The notes beneath the pieces are model-generated. The model was not told the DNA's origin. It saw only the letters and a list, made by a program, of their open reading frames with translations, and made no database searches. The position numbers were made by a program, and so were the translations under genes. A DNA stretch of 64,000 nt from Platerodrilus igneus (Eukaryota; Arthropoda; Insecta; Coleoptera; Lycidae): positions 8,928,001-8,992,000 of the forward strand of contig JARFIW010000453.1 in NCBI GenBank assembly GCA_036346225.1. The letters are read 5' to 3'. Of the stretch, positions 11,191 to 23,080 are shown in pieces. The stretch's first letter is position 1. Every line of letters starts with the position of its first letter.

Positions 11191-11904
11191 CTCATATTTA
11201 GACCAGGGTAGAAAATTAAATGATCACATCAAATAATTTTAATCACCGTGTAGAAGCTTTGGGAAAAGGTACGCGTTATTAAAAAAAAACCGTGAAGCAT
11301 AAAAATTCATTCGTTTCATTAAAAATAAGGGAGTTAAATTATGTACAAGACGCTTGCTATAAAAAAAAAGAGGAAGCAGTATTAAAAAGCTCTGCGTGTA
11401 ATTTAATTAGTCCTAGTAAAGAAACAAATAGAAAATTACGTGCAAAATTTATATTAATTAACTCAATTTTAAGTAACCGGTATTAAACAAAATGTACAGA
11501 TAATAATTAATATTTGATTAGGAGTCACTAAAAATTAAAGGGTATTATTTTAATTTTTGTTAATTGAACCATTAGTAACATATAATATCTATAAAAACTT
11601 GTAAAAACCCAATAAAATGCAAATCATAGAAGTGTTATCTAGAAGTATTATGTTGAACACCTGTGTATTTTTAAAAAAGCTCATTCTGCGTAAATTTTGC
11701 AGATAATTAATGGTTACAGAGAATCTTGGAGAAACCGTAGCTTAATAGTTACGAGAAATGCTAAAGGTGGGTTATTTCACAAGTCCACATGGACTGAAAT
11801 AATCGATAATAAAGAATATCAATTTGCACCAATAAGAACAGGGTAGATAGAGACAGATAATATGCGCAAGACCGAGACACATATAGTAAAAGGCGTGAGT
11901 GGAG
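11189..11904. other. AT-rich spacer, no recognisable feature
   Basis: Stop-dense in all frames. No motif stood out. Confidence 0.5.
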
Positions 11905-12175
11905 CAACGTCACGGGGTTGCGATTGGTTGAAAGTAAAAGGCAAACTTGAGAGGTAAAAATAACATTTCTGTATAAAATTTAATTAGTTATTTCCAGAAG
12001 TTGCGAGCCGTGTCGAAATTTCTGAGATTTAACTGGGGCGAGTGCAAATTTCGTAAAAATCGCATGCCGGGCTGCGGAATGGGAACCTAGCATGCGAAAT
12101 TCTGAAGAATTGTCCGTTTTGGAGACCAGACCGACAGACGGGCTAACCGCTATATATACCCAGGTGAATATGAAC
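11905..12175 (+). promoter_or_regulatory. Candidate TATA-type promoter
   Basis: A GC-richer island carries an inverted CCAAT box (GATTGGTTG near 11919) and, about 230 bases later, CGCTATATATACCC at about 12149-12162 with a short GC-rich leader before it. A GCATGC palindromic pair lies between them (about 12062 and 12091). No downstream coding region starts in a convincing frame. The island could be a host promoter or an LTR/U3 remnant. Confidence 0.25.
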
Positions 12176-13258
12176 AAGCTCTCTTAGATTTTCGAATTGA
12201 TTCAATGCGTTAAACAGTGCTTTTTAGTTTTCCGAGTTTGATAGAATAATTTAAACAGTTTGCTCGTATATTTTGGTGATTTAAAAACAGTTTGTGCTTT
12301 AAGTGCTACAATGAATGTACTTTAGTGCACTTAGAAAAGAAGATACAAGGTAATAAAGTTAGTATCACTGTACTAATTAGTCAAAATTTGCAACGACAAA
12401 TGAATACACAAAAGTAGGCAGTTTTGGCGTATATTGGTGAAAGAAGCATGAATTTCTTTGCTATTTTTCGGGGGTGTTAATAATTAAATGGTTCATAAAC
12501 GTGTCTGGATCCACAAAACAAGGGTCAGATATACACAGATGAGTTCCGGAAAAGCCCTGAAACAACTTTAGATGAATGGTGGTGGAGAAAATTTTAAAAG
12601 CGTTGAGAATCAGAAGCCGTAAATATAACCCAGTTGGAATGGTGTGATTAACAAAAGGGACGATGTACATTGAAGCTACGAGTGCAGTAACCTTCAGGTA
12701 AATTATACTATTTTGTTTGAACTTTGATGTTTTCGTGTGTGTTGAATAACTTTATAATTTATTTACTTAAAATGGACAGTAGTGAAATTGTACTAACAGC
12801 AAATTTTTAATTTTAAGGTGAGATTTTCTTGTTTAAGTCGAAAGGAGTATTTAGTATTTATGTTCTTGATGAAAATTTGGGTATGTCTTTGAGCTCAATT
12901 AGACGAACCTGGTTAATTAACGTAAAGGGTGGTAGATGCTCCTTTGTACTCAGACTCAGGTCTGCATATATTGTTACATTAATTAGTAGGCATCCTACAA
13001 GGACTTTAATTTTGGATGCACATTAAAATGATAACAAATTTAAATCTTGAAATTTTCTGATACTGAAATTTATGCTGAATTTTAATTTTGAAATTTTAAT
13101 GTATTGTGAATATTGATGTAAATAGAGTTAACGTTGATGTTTGTGGTAGGAATGTGTTTGTTTTTTTTTATGAATGAGGATGAAGGTTTATCTAGGGAGC
13201 AGCCGAGGCGATGAACAGAAGAAAGTCGACGGACCAGTTAAGTTAATAGCTTTTTGTA
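12176..13258. other. AT-rich spacer; one unrecognised 69-codon minus-strand frame
   Basis: The minus-strand frame at 12461-12670 has a protein-like middle (FQGFSGTHLCISDPCFVDPD) but no family I recognise, and the surrounding DNA gives no splice or start support. Otherwise nothing is visible. Confidence 0.35.
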
Positions 13259-13259
13259 G

Positions 13260-13400
13260 GTTTCACAGCAATCTTGACGCCCAATCTGTGGGGCTCGATT
13301 CCAAAACCGGAGTTCCAGTTATTTTAGGAGGTTTCACAGCATACATGACGCCCAATTCGTGAGGCTCGATTCTAATTAAAAAGGTTTCACAGCAATATAT
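13260..13400 (+). repeat. ~70-bp tandem repeat, 2.3 copies
   Basis: GGTTTCACAGCA starts copies at 13260, 13330 and 13383. Each of the first two is followed by TGACGCCCAATC/TCGTG and a GGCTCGATTC block. The third copy is cut short by a TA-rich run. Confidence 0.8.
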
Positions 13401-15079
13401 ATATATAAATATAGAATACAATTGTATCATAGACTGGTATAATTGAACAATTTTACAAACGTGACAGCATACATTTATTGAAAAGGATATAGAGTATAAG
13501 ATGCAGAAAAAAATCAAACCACGGAATAGAACGTAACAACGAATCGAACGCTACACTACATCGCAACACTAATGCACCAATAACATGTAGCATTTAACAC
13601 GTATCACTACAGCGTTATGATACTAAGTACTGTTGCACGCGTACGGTGCAAGATTGTACCCGTCTTAAATGCAGTTACTTATCACTTAAGTTTTTAAATT
13701 CGTTAGCTCGTACACACTACAAAGTGAAGTGGACTCATCAGATAACCTGTTTCTCATTATTTGCAAAAAAATATTGAAAATACATACATTACATGAGAGA
13801 ACATATAAATTTTAAGTATAAACCACCAGTGAAACTCTTCAGTTAATTTTTCTTCTTAAAAAGAAGATAGGCTCTTCTATTCTTCATACTTGTAAACTGT
13901 TACTTTAAATTATTGCAAAAATATAATTGTAATAAATAAGCAATAGCAATTATCTGTAGACGTAAGGGTTAAGTACGTATTTTAAGGAGAATAAGAGTTA
14001 AAAATTTCTTTTCAAAATGAATGCAAAATTAGCAATATAAACCGTCATTGTTTTGAATGTACTCCTTAAATTAGCCCTATCATTCAGTAACATTCAATAT
14101 CTTTATCTTCAAAAGTCATAGTTCATATCATCGTGCACCAAATTTATATTTATCTATCGGTAAATTTAATCCAGCGTTTTGCAATTTTATATAATCCATG
14201 ACTAATCTACCTAATTAGTTGTTTACTTAATCTGTAGATATCGATACCACGATAAAACTAACTTTTTCAAAGTCACGAATGGGCGATTTTGATAATGTTT
14301 ATGCATACAGAGTTTCATAAAGTAACTTTTATGAGAATAGTCTCCAGTAATTTTTAAAGGTGTTGACTTTAAAACTATTCACAAAATCAAACGCTAAACA
14401 GAATAAATTCGATAGCAAGTACAAAATTTATTTGAAAAATTGGTAGGGAGTGTTTTATCTTGAGCTAGGTTTTCAAGTGTTCTGTAACTTTCTACGCCAA
14501 CGTCTTTCTTGGCATGGTCTGTATATCTGAATTCATTCTTTGTCTTCTTCTACATATTTTAACTTCTGCTTTGTCCTCTATTACTGTCCTAGTCATTTAT
14601 TTAAAGCTAAAAATATTATAGTGTCAATTGGTTTGCCTATGATCAGAATAATTACATTGAAACATATACTAAGGGTTTGTACACAAAAGATGATTGATGG
14701 GCCCTTGGCGCCACACCCTGCAGCTGGACTTGATTGACAGATACAAGAGTTTTGCATTTTATAGTTTATTTAGATTACAATAGAAAGCCTCGAGAATGTT
14801 ATTTGCATAATTTCTGGTATGGTCTCGAATTAACTAGTATAATTGAAATATATATAAACTACGGTCATGAATACTGAAAGTCAGTTCTAATTGGAACTTA
14901 AACATATGCGATGAAAGCTTTGGTTATAGTACTTGTTCTAATTAAAGCTTTGATAGTCGTACATATTGATATAAATCACTGTTCGTATAAATTTCTCTGT
15001 GACATAAATTACTTTACTGATCATAAAAATTAATAATTGGTGCATGGATAGTTAATTATTTTGCTTCGGTAGTAGGTAT
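13401..15079. other. AT-rich spacer, no recognisable feature
   Basis: No coding similarity, RNA gene or tandem structure is visible across this stretch. Confidence 0.5.
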
Positions 15080-15500
15080 TTAATAAGCTAGCGTCGTAGA
15101 TTTAAGAAGACAATACTTGTACTATTAGCGATTAGTTGAAGATAGATTGTTGTGAGAGTTTTTAGAATTCTATTGTAGCTACGAATTGCTGAAAAGGCTT
15201 GCATAATCAGTTTGAAAATAAAGAACTGTTGTCTATGTTTTGGTTACAATATGACCTGCGTAGCTTTCTTTTAATTGTAGCTATAGTACTTCAGTTTTCA
15301 TGAAACATTTTCAAAACCCTATCTCTACAACAAATCTTAAGCTTCCTTCAATATCGCAATTTCAAAAACTTCTTACCTTGTACATACCTTTCTGCGTAAT
15401 TCCCAAGCATCATATCCGTGTAGTGCTACGCTCCAAATATATGTTTTGGATAGTCTTTTCTTATCAGTTGGCGATATCTTTAATTTTAGATTGCACCTCA
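15080..15500 (-). pseudogene. RTE-like LINE C-terminal relic, antisense
   Basis: On the minus strand at about 15490-15390 a frame reads SPTDKKRLSKTYIWSVALHG followed by YDAWELRRK, the same KTYxWSxALxG landmark as the RTE-like element at 8.48 kb. Weak continuations follow downstream on that strand (EVFEIAILKEA, and FKLIMQ near 15200, resembling the LIMQGK block of RTE elements). Stops are frequent, so this is a strongly decayed copy. The 146-codon plus-strand frame at 15300-15740 is its antisense shadow. Confidence 0.6.
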
Positions 15501-17001
15501 AAGGTTTTACCTCATTGGGCATTTCTACTTGTTTGTTTCTATTATTACTTGAAATCTGACTCTCTATGTTTCGACACTATTGTACTTTGTCTAATCTTTC
15601 TGATCCTAGGTTTACACTATCATCTTTCTACCGCTACCTTGTTACTACATCTCATTAACCTTGTTTTAATGGTGTTGAGTTCAATACCTAAATATGTGTT
15701 GAAAATTTCTTTTATTGTATTTAGTAACTATTCCTTATAATTCTGTTTTAACTTATACGTCTATATTTTTCGATTAGCTGTTACGGGAAAAATGAGCGAT
15801 ACGTTATTAAACTTGGATTTGCCCTAAAAGGGAGGGGACCCCGTACCAACATAAGGGTGCGTCGGCTAACTGCAGTAGTACGGAAATGAATTTCTGTAGA
15901 ACAATTATAAAAGAAAATAAAAAATTTAAATAAAAATAATAAAGAAATAAAAATGATACATGAAATGACTGAAACATAAAAAACTATGTTACACTATCAC
16001 TTATTCGAAAAGATTCTTCTACTTGTCATAACCGAAGGGCGTCAAAGCGCCTAGTCACAGTAATCCCTTTTTGATACTTTTTCTACTCGGGAGACCATTA
16101 TTCCACATAGAACTCCGTTATTTCACTATTCTAAATTTTTCTTTTATGCTTTACTATTCTCTAAAATACCTTAAAATACTGATTAATTTTTGGTCAATTA
16201 AATAAGATTAAAAAATAAAATGCCTCTTCCAAATAAGATTCCATCACTAGGGTAGCTGAATGTCCCTTACAAATAAATCTGCATACATAGTTTTAAGCTC
16301 TATCAACATTAAATAATTTCAATAGAATTACAAACATTCTTTCCAGAAAAAGAAACCTAAAGTGCGTAACCTTAATCTGGTCAGTTATTGCTACCTTAAA
16401 TCCAATATATCAATAATCCTATCCTCACACCAAATTTTCTTGTTTCTCATATTAATGTACATGGCGTTTATAAAATTCTAATTTCAGGAAATATCGTTCA
16501 TAGCATACATAAAAAACAATTAAAAACCAGCTTTTTGTAATCTGTTAATTGTCCATTTTAAAATAGTGTAAAATGGCTACCTACACATTTTTTTACATTT
16601 GCTTAAATTTAACCGACATACGTTCCGTCGCTAAGACTTTGTTTAACAAAATAATCATTTTCATTTTAATTAATTTCCTACTGCATACATGCACATCATT
16701 GACATTTAAAAATTCACATATATTTTTTAAAAAGTTCCTAAAAACTCTTAGTATGACTTACTATTCGATACCAAGATTTCCAACACAAAGCGGTTGTTTT
16801 CTTTTTCTCGTCCTATAAAGAACGGCTCTCTTGACCCAACATCATAAGGTATTCCGCATTAATGGAGAAGTGAACAATTCAAATCATAACCCTTTTGACC
16901 GGTCATAACAACGAGAATTCTGCACACATATGACTTGAAAATGACTATGCAAACGTAATTTCAAAAATTAGAAACACGCCGCGTCTATTTTCCCTACGGA
17001 A
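15501..17001. other. AT-rich spacer, possible upstream remains of the antisense LINE
   Basis: Nothing is readable with confidence. A GC-richer island near 15820-15890 (GGGAGGGGACCCCG) is unexplained. Confidence 0.4.
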
Positions 17002-17319
17002 CTATCTTTCCTTTTTTTGTAGTTGTGTCTCACTTTCAACTTTCTCACCCATAGCGATCTCTACAGCGCAGGTCACCGCCTTATTACGCACACGATTGAT
17101 TATACTTTGGCATGTTTCTATTACCGGTTCGCAAATAATTAATTCGTTTTTCCGTCGGGTGTAACTATTTCCCTCTAGTGCCCTTTTAATGTTCAATCGG
17201 AAGTTTTTATCAACGTACAGTTTTCCTATTGGGTTTATGGAACGAATCCCGTGGAAAGTGCTTGTAGTATTGTGTGATTTACTTAGGTGCTTTCTCTCTT
17301 CAGCAATCAATGAGTGCAT
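17002..17319 (-). CDS. Unrecognised 105-codon ORF
   Basis: The frame has a balanced, polar, lysine/arginine-rich composition (for example FRLNIKRALEGNSYTRRKNE) unlike most chance frames in this DNA. It lacks a recognisable domain. I see no upstream promoter or partner exon. A relic of a transposon accessory protein or a lone exon is possible. Confidence that it is expressed is low. Confidence 0.25.
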   Translation of the reverse strand: MHSLIAEERKHLSKSHNTTSTFHGIRSINPIGKLYVDKNFRLNIKRALEGNSYTRRKNELIICEPVIETCQSIINRVRNKAVTCAVEIAMGEKVESETQLQKKER

Positions 17320-19756
17320 TGTAACATATTATATGAAATGCTTAAATCATCTCCAATCTGATATTCGTGAATTTCCCCTACTCAGCATTCGGAATCTTTA
17401 CTTTGTACTGCAACTAGTGTAACATTGATGCTAATCTATTTAACTAAAATTTGTAAAAAAAAGCTCTCCCATATTTGAGATGCATATGGGTAAAACTGTT
17501 ATTTACATCATAATTTTAAAGTTTTCTTAAAGTGACATGATTCGGCTATGAAGATTTACTAAAATAAAATTTACCACTTTCGTGGTTTAAAATATTTTTT
17601 GAACCTACATTCAATTCCAATATGCACTTTACAAAGATATAACAAGGCTTTTGTGGTTTTTAAGTTTGTGATCTTGATGGAACTACCAATTTATTGGAAT
17701 ATCTTACTTACTAAACGCCATTATTCATGCAAACACATTATACAGGGTGTAACAATATTATGTTGTCCGTTCAAGATTAATTTCCTTTTTTTGCATGAGG
17801 TTTATGTTTACCGTAACGCCCACGCGTTACATATCTCAGGATTTGAGTTTACTCCGCTTATGTTACAATATTTTTTAGTGTTAAAGCACATTCATGTCCC
17901 ACACTCCAGTCAACTCTAGAAACTGTTACTTCGTTATTTATTTCGATTACAACCGTTTTATTCCTATATAAATTGTATATGTCGTTATGGCCTCTTCTTG
18001 TCTTCTCTCTCAAATTCTAAACAATTTATTCAGATGCACAGTGTCAGAAGCATTTAGCAGATCTATAAAGTCTACTACTGTAATTTTTTCTACCCCACTT
18101 TTTTAATACTAACGTTAATGTTAAGATTGTCTCCTCAATACAGTCTTCCTCCTCAATCCAAAATGATTTGCTCATGTCGCTTTCATTTTATTGCCTAACC
18201 TGTTACATATTATTTAAGTTAATAAGTTAATATTGTAACGAACTTTAATTATTCACAATTATTTACAGAGAACCTTATTATTCTGAGATATCGGTGCAGT
18301 AGTCACTTAGCACAATTCATAATATTGTTTAGTACTCTTACTTGAGAATTATACTTCATTTATTAATAAATTCAATTGCGTAATTTATATACACAAGCAT
18401 TTATTTTGTATAAGCGTTAAACGTATTTATCTTAATCGAACCAATAATTTATTTCATAATACTTGTGGATTAATACTTCGACTTCTTGATTTTTTGGGTA
18501 GTTTTGGTTTATATATGTAACCAACATAACTTTCAGAAGCTTCTAGAAACTAAAAGATTTCATAAATCTTTGCTTAGCTTTTATATACCTTATAGTAGTT
18601 CTCAAAATACACCCTTGTAGATAGCGATTATTTCATTGTTATTAGTGACTTTGCCTCATTCAATTTTAGTTTCTTCGACTCCATTATTACAATAATTTTG
18701 AACAATGGCTTAATAGATTAACGGTCCTAAATCTGTGGACTTCTCGGATTCGACTCTCTATAAACCATCACTGATTTACACGTTGTAAAGTATGAAAGTA
18801 ATTCTTCCGTCTGTTCATTAGTTTAAGTAATGACAATTGATCTCTTCAAGCACGTATTCGTAATGTAAACTGCATAAGTGATTTAAAACTTCGTTCTTCG
18901 TGTATGTATTCTGCTTTATGATCCTCAACTTCACTTACGCCTTCTATATTATCTAAATTCTGCTTAGCAGAACCGAGGGCTTTTTATGTTATTTCCACCT
19001 ACTTGCTTTATCTTTTGCATCTACTAATATTATATTCATTTCATCTTTTGTTTCACTAACTCTACTAACGTGAACCATGTTGATTCTGCCTTAATTTAAA
19101 GTGAGTGATTTTGTAACATTGAACCACCACGGTACAACGCTAGGGTGCCGTTGATAATAACATTCGAAGATTGGTAGTGAGAACCAAAAACAAACAAAAA
19201 GAAACGGTTTGTCTCGCTAAAATAAGAAAATTATTCTTTGCTGATTCTTTTAACTAAGGAATTCTGACTAAGCTTTTCAGTATCAAAATGTGTAGACGTA
19301 GTAATGGTACAAGGCTTGCAATTTGTGCGCAATTTGAAATACATATGTGGGTTCCTTACTACAAAACAGGAGCAATACACCACGGATAGAACCAACACTG
19401 GAATTAACTTAAACCTGTTAAAATTGCTGAGGTACTAAAACCAAAGCCCTGGATATTATACAACGTATATTTAATAATATGTTAAGAGTAGATAATTGTT
19501 ACTTGTTAGATAACCTTAGATACTCAGAATTACCTGTATATAATCACAAAATCTTACCGAGCTGGACTCGTCTCAAGCGGATTCTTTTAGCCCTAATCTT
19601 CCAGTCAATCAAGTATTAATAATAAAATATAAGATTACTCAAAATTGGCCTAATGTATTTAATGACAAATGAATTTGAAATATTTAAAGAGTAATTTAAA
19701 GCATTCAAACAAAATCACGTAAGAGGCCAAATGCATGCATGTGGTTTACATATAAA
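17320..19756. other. AT-rich spacer, no recognisable feature
   Basis: A TACAGGGTGT string at about 17742, resembling the ends of some insect DNA transposons, has no inverted partner nearby that I can see. Otherwise featureless. Confidence 0.4.
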
Positions 19757-20203
19757 TTAAATAAAACATGTTACCAAATATTGAAACTTAAACATTTTCT
19801 TAATTGTTTTTTCCCTCGTAGTAGTGATTACCCTGGGAACATTAGTGGCTTGAGAATGCATAAGACTAATTACTGCTTCCAAAACTGTTACTGGAATAAC
19901 CCATCCTATCTTCGAAGAAGATCGAAAACGGCTGCTTGTAGAAGTAAATGATTCTAAATCAGCAATCCTTAATTTCTCCAGTAAGACTTTTACACAGCAC
20001 TTCAACAACCAGTGCTTCAAAATTACCATAAAACTCCAAAAGAACTGACCCCAATTAATTAGAACGTATACAAGTAAGAATGAATATAATTGACATAAAA
20101 GGGTACAGGCTTCTCTTGTAAAAAAGACATCGTGGCGTACTACAAATCCGGCAACCTGCCGACAACTCGAAATAAACATCAAATCAAGTTTTAAGGGTCT
20201 CAA
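19757..20203. other. Overlapping unassigned open frames
   Basis: A 148-codon minus-strand frame contains a hydrophobic run (LLVYVLINWGQFFWSFMVIL) that could form a membrane helix. A plus-strand frame over the same DNA (KTVTGITHPIFEEDRKRLLV near 19878) also looks protein-like. Both cannot be real, and I recognise neither. Coding status is uncertain. Confidence 0.2.
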
Positions 20204-21520
20204 CTATTAAAATCCCGAACTTATAATGTCGGATCCATTAAATTACCATTTAATATTTTCAGATTTACATCTCTAGAAGAGCCCACAACCACTTGCTTTT
20301 CATTCCAGATGAAGAAGAACGAAAAGTCGCCTATCTCAAAAGCCGTTAAAATTAATGACATTTAACCTTGAACAATAAATTCCAAACCATGGGTGGAACA
20401 TCTTGAACAAAATATAACATTCTCGATTCCCCTTTATTTACCCAGATAATTACATATAAAATACAGAGAACCTTTGTACCCTAAAAGATAAATTATTCTT
20501 TTATAGAATTTCAAATGAAAACAACTTCAGAATTTAATTATTTACAAAAATATAATTAATTTTGCAGAAACAGTGCCACCACTGCTTGTAAGATTTAGAA
20601 ATTTTTATTAACCAAAAATACGCATGTGCAGCCTTTTCTAAATGACAATAAACAACAAAATAACAAGAAGATATTTATAACCTTAAAATTATTGTAGAAA
20701 TGTAAACAATCTGGAATTATTATGATATGGCTTTTAATTTATCAAATGCAGAGAAAATAACTGGATTAATTTAAATACTAGAAGTACATAACTTTTGAAT
20801 AAATGTTTCCACTAAAAATAGGTAATTACCTTAAGACCAAGAATTAATATATTTAATAACCTTAATGTATATTCGCAATGTACTTTTTATGAGAAATAAA
20901 TTGAAACGATCATCTATTAAGACCATAGTGACAGGCTAATATGTAAAATGTGGCCGTCACAATTATCATAAAAGAGTGGAATATTTTATGAGTACGATCT
21001 TATATCTGATAGATGTTCAAAAAAATTTAAAACATCTACTAATAAAAAACTCTAGAATCCACCAGTGTGATATAAATAATCCGTAAGGTACCAAAATTGC
21101 ATGCGCTTATGCTAATACATATAACACAGTATATACGATGTCATGTACCTTCAAAATCAAATTAATGTAACGACACTTTAACGGACCATTGAAAATAGTA
21201 TTTGGTACACATATCCACTTACAATAAATACTTCTACTAAAGGTTAGACTAAATATGTTAGTACGAAATAATTCAAGTAAAAATCATAAAACTCTTGGAA
21301 TCCACCGTGTGTTTGTGAAACGTGAGATTTTCAAACACGTGCATGCGCTTTCCTAATTCACTATGAACCACATGTGTTGGCGACTGTCATTACCTCTCAA
21401 AAATTCACGGTATTACTTAGATTTCGCGGAAGTTATTTGTAAACACGTGCAGCCTACGTATAACTATTGTACAGTCTAATCGTAAACGAGCTAAAGGAGA
21501 AAAAAATTTGCGCCGTATGT
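20204..21520. other. AT-rich spacer, no recognisable feature
   Basis: No similarity or ordered structure is visible. The right end leads into the tRNA-like repeat cluster. Confidence 0.5.
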
Positions 21521-21523
21521 ACT

Positions 21524-21790
21524 GAGCATCATTCGTAATCACTGCTTAAAACTGAATAAGATTCTATTATTAAATATAGTATCGCATATATACAATAAAT
21601 ATATTAATTAAGTTATAATTATTTTTATTATCATAAACTTTCGTATGGTTAGTAAAATTTCGATTTTCAAAGTCGAACTAACTCGAAATTGAAAAACTAT
21701 ATCGAATAGTGCTATAGCATATTCGTAATCAGGGTAAAACTGAATAAGATTCTCCGGATATTTATACAATTGAGCTATATATATATATGT
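21524..21790 (-). repeat. Degenerate third unit of the tRNA-like repeat, with internal duplication
   Basis: ATTCGTAATCA...AAACTGAATAAGATTCT occurs at about 21530 and again at about 21720. The second is preceded by AAAGTCGAACTAACTCGAAATTGAAAA (about 21678) and followed by CTCCGGAT and TTGAGCTAT, in the same order as the flank and body of the minus-strand tRNA-like sequence at 21883. It appears to be an older, mutated unit lying in tandem with the palindrome. Confidence 0.45.
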
Positions 21791-21882
21791 ATTAATATGT
21801 TATACTAAATGATGAAACTGGCCCTTGTATTAAATGATTACCATTTCAAATCGAACTAGTAATTGAAAACCACTTAAAGAAC

Positions 21883-21959
21883 GGCTACAGCAGGATTTGA
21901 ACCTGCAACCTCTGATATCTCCGGATTCAGTGCTACTAACCAACTTGAGCTATCTAGCC
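21883..21959 (-). tRNA. tRNA-like sequence, left arm (probable pseudogene)
   Basis: On the minus strand: acceptor start GGCTAGA pairs 6/7 with the end TGTAGCC; a D-arm TAGCTCAAGTTGGTTAG follows; the T-arm GCAGGTTCAAATCCTGC pairs perfectly. The anticodon region is enlarged, so no standard seven-base loop forms and no isotype can be assigned. Box A and box B sequences are present. Most likely a tRNA-derived repeat head, not a working tRNA. Confidence 0.55.
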
Positions 21960-22409
21960 TAATTGTTTAGATGATGTTCGATACTTAATCCTACTGAAGC
22001 TATGGCCCTTTTAATGATTTCAATTACGTCTTGCATTAGAAATTGAATCTAGTTATCACATAATTCATGTACTAATAATCTTGATCATCCCATTTAGCAA
22101 CGTTCGATTAATACAAACATGTAAACCCATACTTATGTATTTAAATAGAAGCATAATCCACATTTGGAATCGCAAATGAATGCTTGATTATATCTTAACT
22201 AGTTATTAAGATGAATATGAAATTACCCAACTTTGTATTTAAATATCAAGCATTCGTTTGCATTCCAAATGTGGATTATTCATTATTATACATGAATTAT
22301 GTATATAACTATGATTCAATTTCACGTTAAAATAAGCAAGACGTAATTGAAAATCATTAACAAGGGCCAAGCTTCAGTAGGATTAAGTATAACATCATCT
22401 AAACAATTA

Positions 22410-22481
22410 GGCTAGATAGCTCAATTGGTTAGAGCACTGATCCGGAGAATCAGAGGTTGCAGGTTCAAATCTGCTGTAGCC
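22410..22481 (+). tRNA. tRNA-like sequence, right arm (probable pseudogene)
   Basis: It opens GGCTAGATAGCTCAATTGG and has the same acceptor ends as its left-arm partner. The anticodon arm CTGAT/CCGGAGA/ATCAG forms a clean five-base stem with a seven-base loop, but loop position 33 is C, not the near-universal U. The T-arm has lost one base (CAAATCTGC, against CAAATCCTGC in the left arm). These defects argue for a tRNA-derived repeat. Its exact placement in a palindrome argues the same way. Confidence 0.55.
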
Positions 22482-22622
22482 GTTCTTTAGTGGTTTTCAA
22501 TTACTAGTTCGATTTGAAATGGTAATTCAACTTAAATACAAAGTTGGGTTTTCATTTCATCTTAATAACTATTAATATATATCAAGCATTCATTTGCATT
22601 CCAAATGTGGATTATTCTTCTG

Positions 22623-22626
<4 letters not shown>

Positions 22627-22676
<50 letters not shown>
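22627..22676. repeat. (TA)n microsatellite, left of inverted-repeat element
   Basis: About 25 pure TA units. Confidence 0.95.
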
Positions 22677-22679
<3 letters not shown>

Positions 22680-22706
22680 ATATAAGCTCATGGACTAGTC
22701 TAGTAT

Positions 22707-22903
22707 AATAGTTTTTTCGATAAAATGTTACGGTACAATTGGGATATTTTAGTCCAAAAATTAAAACCAAATAATATTTTGCATATATTTAATTACAAAT
22801 CGACGTTTCGGCAAGGGTTGTTGCCTTTATCAAGATTCTACAAAAGGAAAAGCAATCAATACTAAAATATCCCAATTGTACCGTAACATTTTATCGAAAA
22901 AAC

Positions 22904-22907
<4 letters not shown>
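22707..22907. mobile_element. 201-bp MITE-like element with perfect 47-bp terminal inverted repeats
   Basis: Positions 22707-22753 (starting AATAGTTTTTTCG) are the exact reverse complement of 22861-22907, 47 of 47. The ~107-bp middle contains CGACGTTTCGGCAAGG and CCTTTATCAAG, text of a kind I associate with repetitive insect DNA. TA runs abut both sides, consistent with insertion into a (TA)n tract or a TA target duplication. Perfect arms suggest recent mobility or gene conversion. Confidence 0.8.

Positions 22908-22946
<39 letters not shown>
22908..22946. repeat. (TA)n microsatellite, right of inverted-repeat element
   Basis: Continues the TA tract on the far side of the MITE-like element. 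Confidence 0.95.
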
Positions 22947-22952
<6 letters not shown>

Positions 22953-22959
22953 AATCACG

Positions 22960-23080
22960 GGAACTCTGCGACGGATGACGGCGGCGACGATGGCGACGGT
23001 GGCAACGACAGCGGCGGACAGACATTGAGATCCCATTAACCAAACTAAGTTTAGTTGAAAAGGTTAGTAAATCGCCGCCG
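22960..23080. repeat. GC-rich trinucleotide-type patch
   Basis: GACGGCGGCGACGATGGCGA and related GGC/GAC triplets at about 22978-23018 stand out sharply from AT-rich surroundings. A second CGCCGCCG occurs at about 23073, directly left of repeat copy A. No frame gives a recognised protein. Confidence 0.6.

Larger units (their letters stand above)
21830..22530. repeat. ~0.7-kb palindrome with a tRNA-like sequence in each arm
   Basis: Left-arm text (TTACCATTTCAAATCGAAC near 21838, then the tRNA-like body, then TTTAGATGATGTT, then TTAATGATTTCAATTACGTC) reappears reverse-complemented in the right arm up to about 22527. The arms meet around 22200, where GCATTC...CCAAATGTGGATTA occurs in both senses. 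A further partial inverted copy of the central part lies at 22535-22615. The arms differ at many sites, so the palindrome is not recent. It could come from two tRNA-headed SINEs inserted head-to-head, or be one foldback element. Confidence 0.85.

Noticed and set aside
13260..13400. CRISPR array
   Set aside because: Copies are adjacent tandem units of ~70 bp without unique spacers, in eukaryotic-type DNA. No CRISPR-like array was seen anywhere.
15300..15740. 146-codon hydrophobic plus-strand ORF resembling a membrane protein
   Set aside because: The minus strand carries the RTE-like KTYIWSVALHG landmark. Hydrophobicity comes from T-rich complementary sequence.
17742..17752. TACAGGGTGT and similar strings (also near 24768 and 32680) as ends of a DNA transposon
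   Set aside because: No inverted partner at a sensible distance. The 24768 and 32680 occurrences are simply the same position in repeat copies A and B.
22410..22481. Functional tRNA gene
   Set aside because: C at position 33, a one-base T-arm deletion, and an inverted, further-altered copy 450 bp away indicate a tRNA-derived repeat.
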